DNA of 64,000 nt from Bacteroidota bacterium (lineage in GTDB: Bacteria; Bacteroidota; Bacteroidia; Cytophagales; Cyclobacteriaceae), in NCBI GenBank assembly GCA_023417065.1, contig JAEZGH010000194.1, forward strand, positions 17,644 through 81,643, written 5' to 3'. Each line of letters starts with the position of its first letter. The first letter of the stretch is position 1. The notes under the pieces are model-generated. The model searched no databases. It was not told the DNA's origin and saw nothing but the letters and a program-made list of their open reading frames with translations. Below are positions 63,020-64,000 of this stretch, piece by piece. The translations under genes were made by a program, and so were the position numbers.

Positions 63020-63817
63020 TTGGATATAAAAGACTACATATCGTCAGAAATACTTGAGTCGTACATCGTTGGTACTATTTCCGAAGAAGACCGGCAAAAG
63101 ATTGAACATAATCTTGGCAGATATCCTGAATTGAGGCGGGAGTTGATGCGGATTGAAAAGATTCGCCAGTCACGGGTGATGAAGCCGGGCGATAGTTCAG
63201 CGGCGAATGCCAGGATAACAGTGACTCCGACGATCTCGCTCAAATCAGATCCGGTTGCCAGGGTTAGAAACCTGAATCCTGAGAGTTCAGTTCTGTTTTG
63301 GCGTATTGCAGCAGCCGCAGCAGTTTGCCTCGCAATATTTGCATGTTTCTTCGTTGTTGACTTCCGCTCCACGTTACAGGAGACACAGGCGGCATTAAGG
63401 GAACAACTTGACCGGAATCAGGAGCTTGCGACGGAATTATCCATTGTTCAAAACCGGCTTGAGCGAACTACCGGATCTGTCACGCTCCTGGACGATCCCA
63501 CATACATGCGCGTTGTCTTGTCCGGAACTCCTTCCGCTCCGGAAGCAAGGGCTACCGTTTTCTGGGATCCCCGAAGCTTGCAGGTCTATCTAAGCATCCA
63601 GAATCTACCCCCGCTGAAGGACGATGAGCAATATCAGTTGTGGGCGATCTCCGGCAGCGATGCCCTAAACGCGGGAGTTTTCCGCGACCGGGGTGAGATA
63701 CTCAGAATGAGTGATGTCCCTTCTGCTGATGCATATGCGATATCCCTTGCACCTTCCGGTGGACGTGATTCTTTTGATCCGTCAGGAGCGTTGCTCGTCG
63801 GCGAAATAAGTCGGTAA
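63020..63817 (+). CDS. Anti-sigma factor with RskA-like C-terminal domain
   Basis: 265 residues, TTG start (no ATG between the upstream TGA and the conserved start). Residues 1-60 resemble the cytoplasmic anti-sigma helical domain (SSEILESYIVGTISEEDRQKIEHNL), one membrane helix is at about 95-112 (RIAAAAAVCLAIFACFFVV), a coiled segment follows, and residues about 150-265 form the RskA beta-domain (YQLWAISGS, ISLAPSGG). It should hold an ECF sigma factor at the membrane. No sigma gene lies on either side in the window. Confidence 0.8.
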   Translation: MDIKDYISSEILESYIVGTISEEDRQKIEHNLGRYPELRRELMRIEKIRQSRVMKPGDSSAANARITVTPTISLKSDPVARVRNLNPESSVLFWRIAAAAAVCLAIFACFFVVDFRSTLQETQAALREQLDRNQELATELSIVQNRLERTTGSVTLLDDPTYMRVVLSGTPSAPEARATVFWDPRSLQVYLSIQNLPPLKDDEQYQLWAISGSDALNAGVFRDRGEILRMSDVPSADAYAISLAPSGGRDSFDPSGALLVGEISR

Positions 63818-63821
63818 CGTT

Positions 63822-64000
63822 TTATTTTGCCGCCCCGTCGCCGAATGCCTTCAGCATATCGGGATTAATGACCAGATAGACGATGGCTGCAATCATCCCC
63901 AATAACATGAATGCTACAAACGAAGCAACTGAGACGTGAAAGCCTTTAATGAAGCGGGATACTTTGCTACCATAGTTATAGAATCCGACACATGCATAAC
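63822..64000 (-). CDS. Membrane protein, C-terminal fragment
   Basis: The last 58 or so codons of a gene that begins beyond the window. Translation gives YNYGSKVSRFIKGF, then a membrane helix (SFVAFMLLGMIAAIVYLVI) and the tail NPDMLKAFGDGAAK. Convergent with the anti-sigma gene (four bases between stops). The family cannot be named from this piece. Confidence 0.55.
   Translation of the reverse strand, partial: YACVGFYNYGSKVSRFIKGFHVSVASFVAFMLLGMIAAIVYLVINPDMLKAFGDGAAK

Overview
The window looks like a chromosomal segment of an aerobic member of the Bacteroidota, most likely order Cytophagales. The grounds are gene content and promoter style: a complete alternative complex III (ActABCDEF) fused in order to an aa3 oxidase operon, an arginine cluster with a succinylornithine-type transcarbamylase, YceI/MarR, DUF5009 and TIGR02757 genes, -7 elements of the TAnnTTTG type, and the near absence of strong Shine-Dalgarno sequences. 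The species is inference. I saw no rRNA, tRNA, insertion sequence, prophage or CRISPR array.

Layout. 1-6844: glycogen and trehalose metabolism (GH57 enzyme fragment and GT4 glycosyltransferase on the minus strand, treZ-treY plus a single-domain response regulator on the plus strand). 6847-12424: thiolase, LLM-type flavin oxidoreductase, a small unknown protein, a WYL regulator and a divergent DUF2130 protein (zinc-ribbon-like N-terminus, long coiled coil, possible PD-(D/E)XK nuclease core). 12591-21383: arginine biosynthesis, led by a putative attenuator (leader peptide MVTRRRRPVRVVRI) and then GNAT-argG-argC-argD-argF'-argB-M20 deacylase-argH. 21452-33355: mixed housekeeping genes (outer-membrane protein, M48 and M3 peptidases, TerB-like protein, SDR, YceI-MarR with a perfect palindrome, TrmN6, oxidoreductase, serine hydrolase, TIGR02757).

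33683-50656: the respiratory super-operon. Menaquinol is oxidised by ACIII (ActA-F) and electrons pass to aa3 oxidase (CoxB, CoxA, two subunit-III-like proteins, subunit IV), with heme A made by CtaA and CtaB. Small accessory proteins follow, including a Sco-position protein without the copper-binding CxxxC. 50712-54365 is a 1217-residue membrane histidine kinase. 54394-64000 holds two unknown proteins, a second single-domain response regulator, an exported Gfo/Idh/MocA protein, a methyltransferase, DUF1801, a GH20-like/DUF5009 pair, an SDR, a subclass B1 metallo-beta-lactamase with all metal ligands, lspA, an anti-sigma-like protein without an adjacent sigma gene, and the end of an unknown membrane protein.

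The most interesting points are the putative arginine leader-peptide attenuator combined with a predicted succinylated arginine pathway and an unassigned GNAT first enzyme; the WYL/DUF2130 divergent pair; and the intrinsic B1 beta-lactamase. Everything here was read by eye. Family names come from recalled motifs and were not checked against any database.
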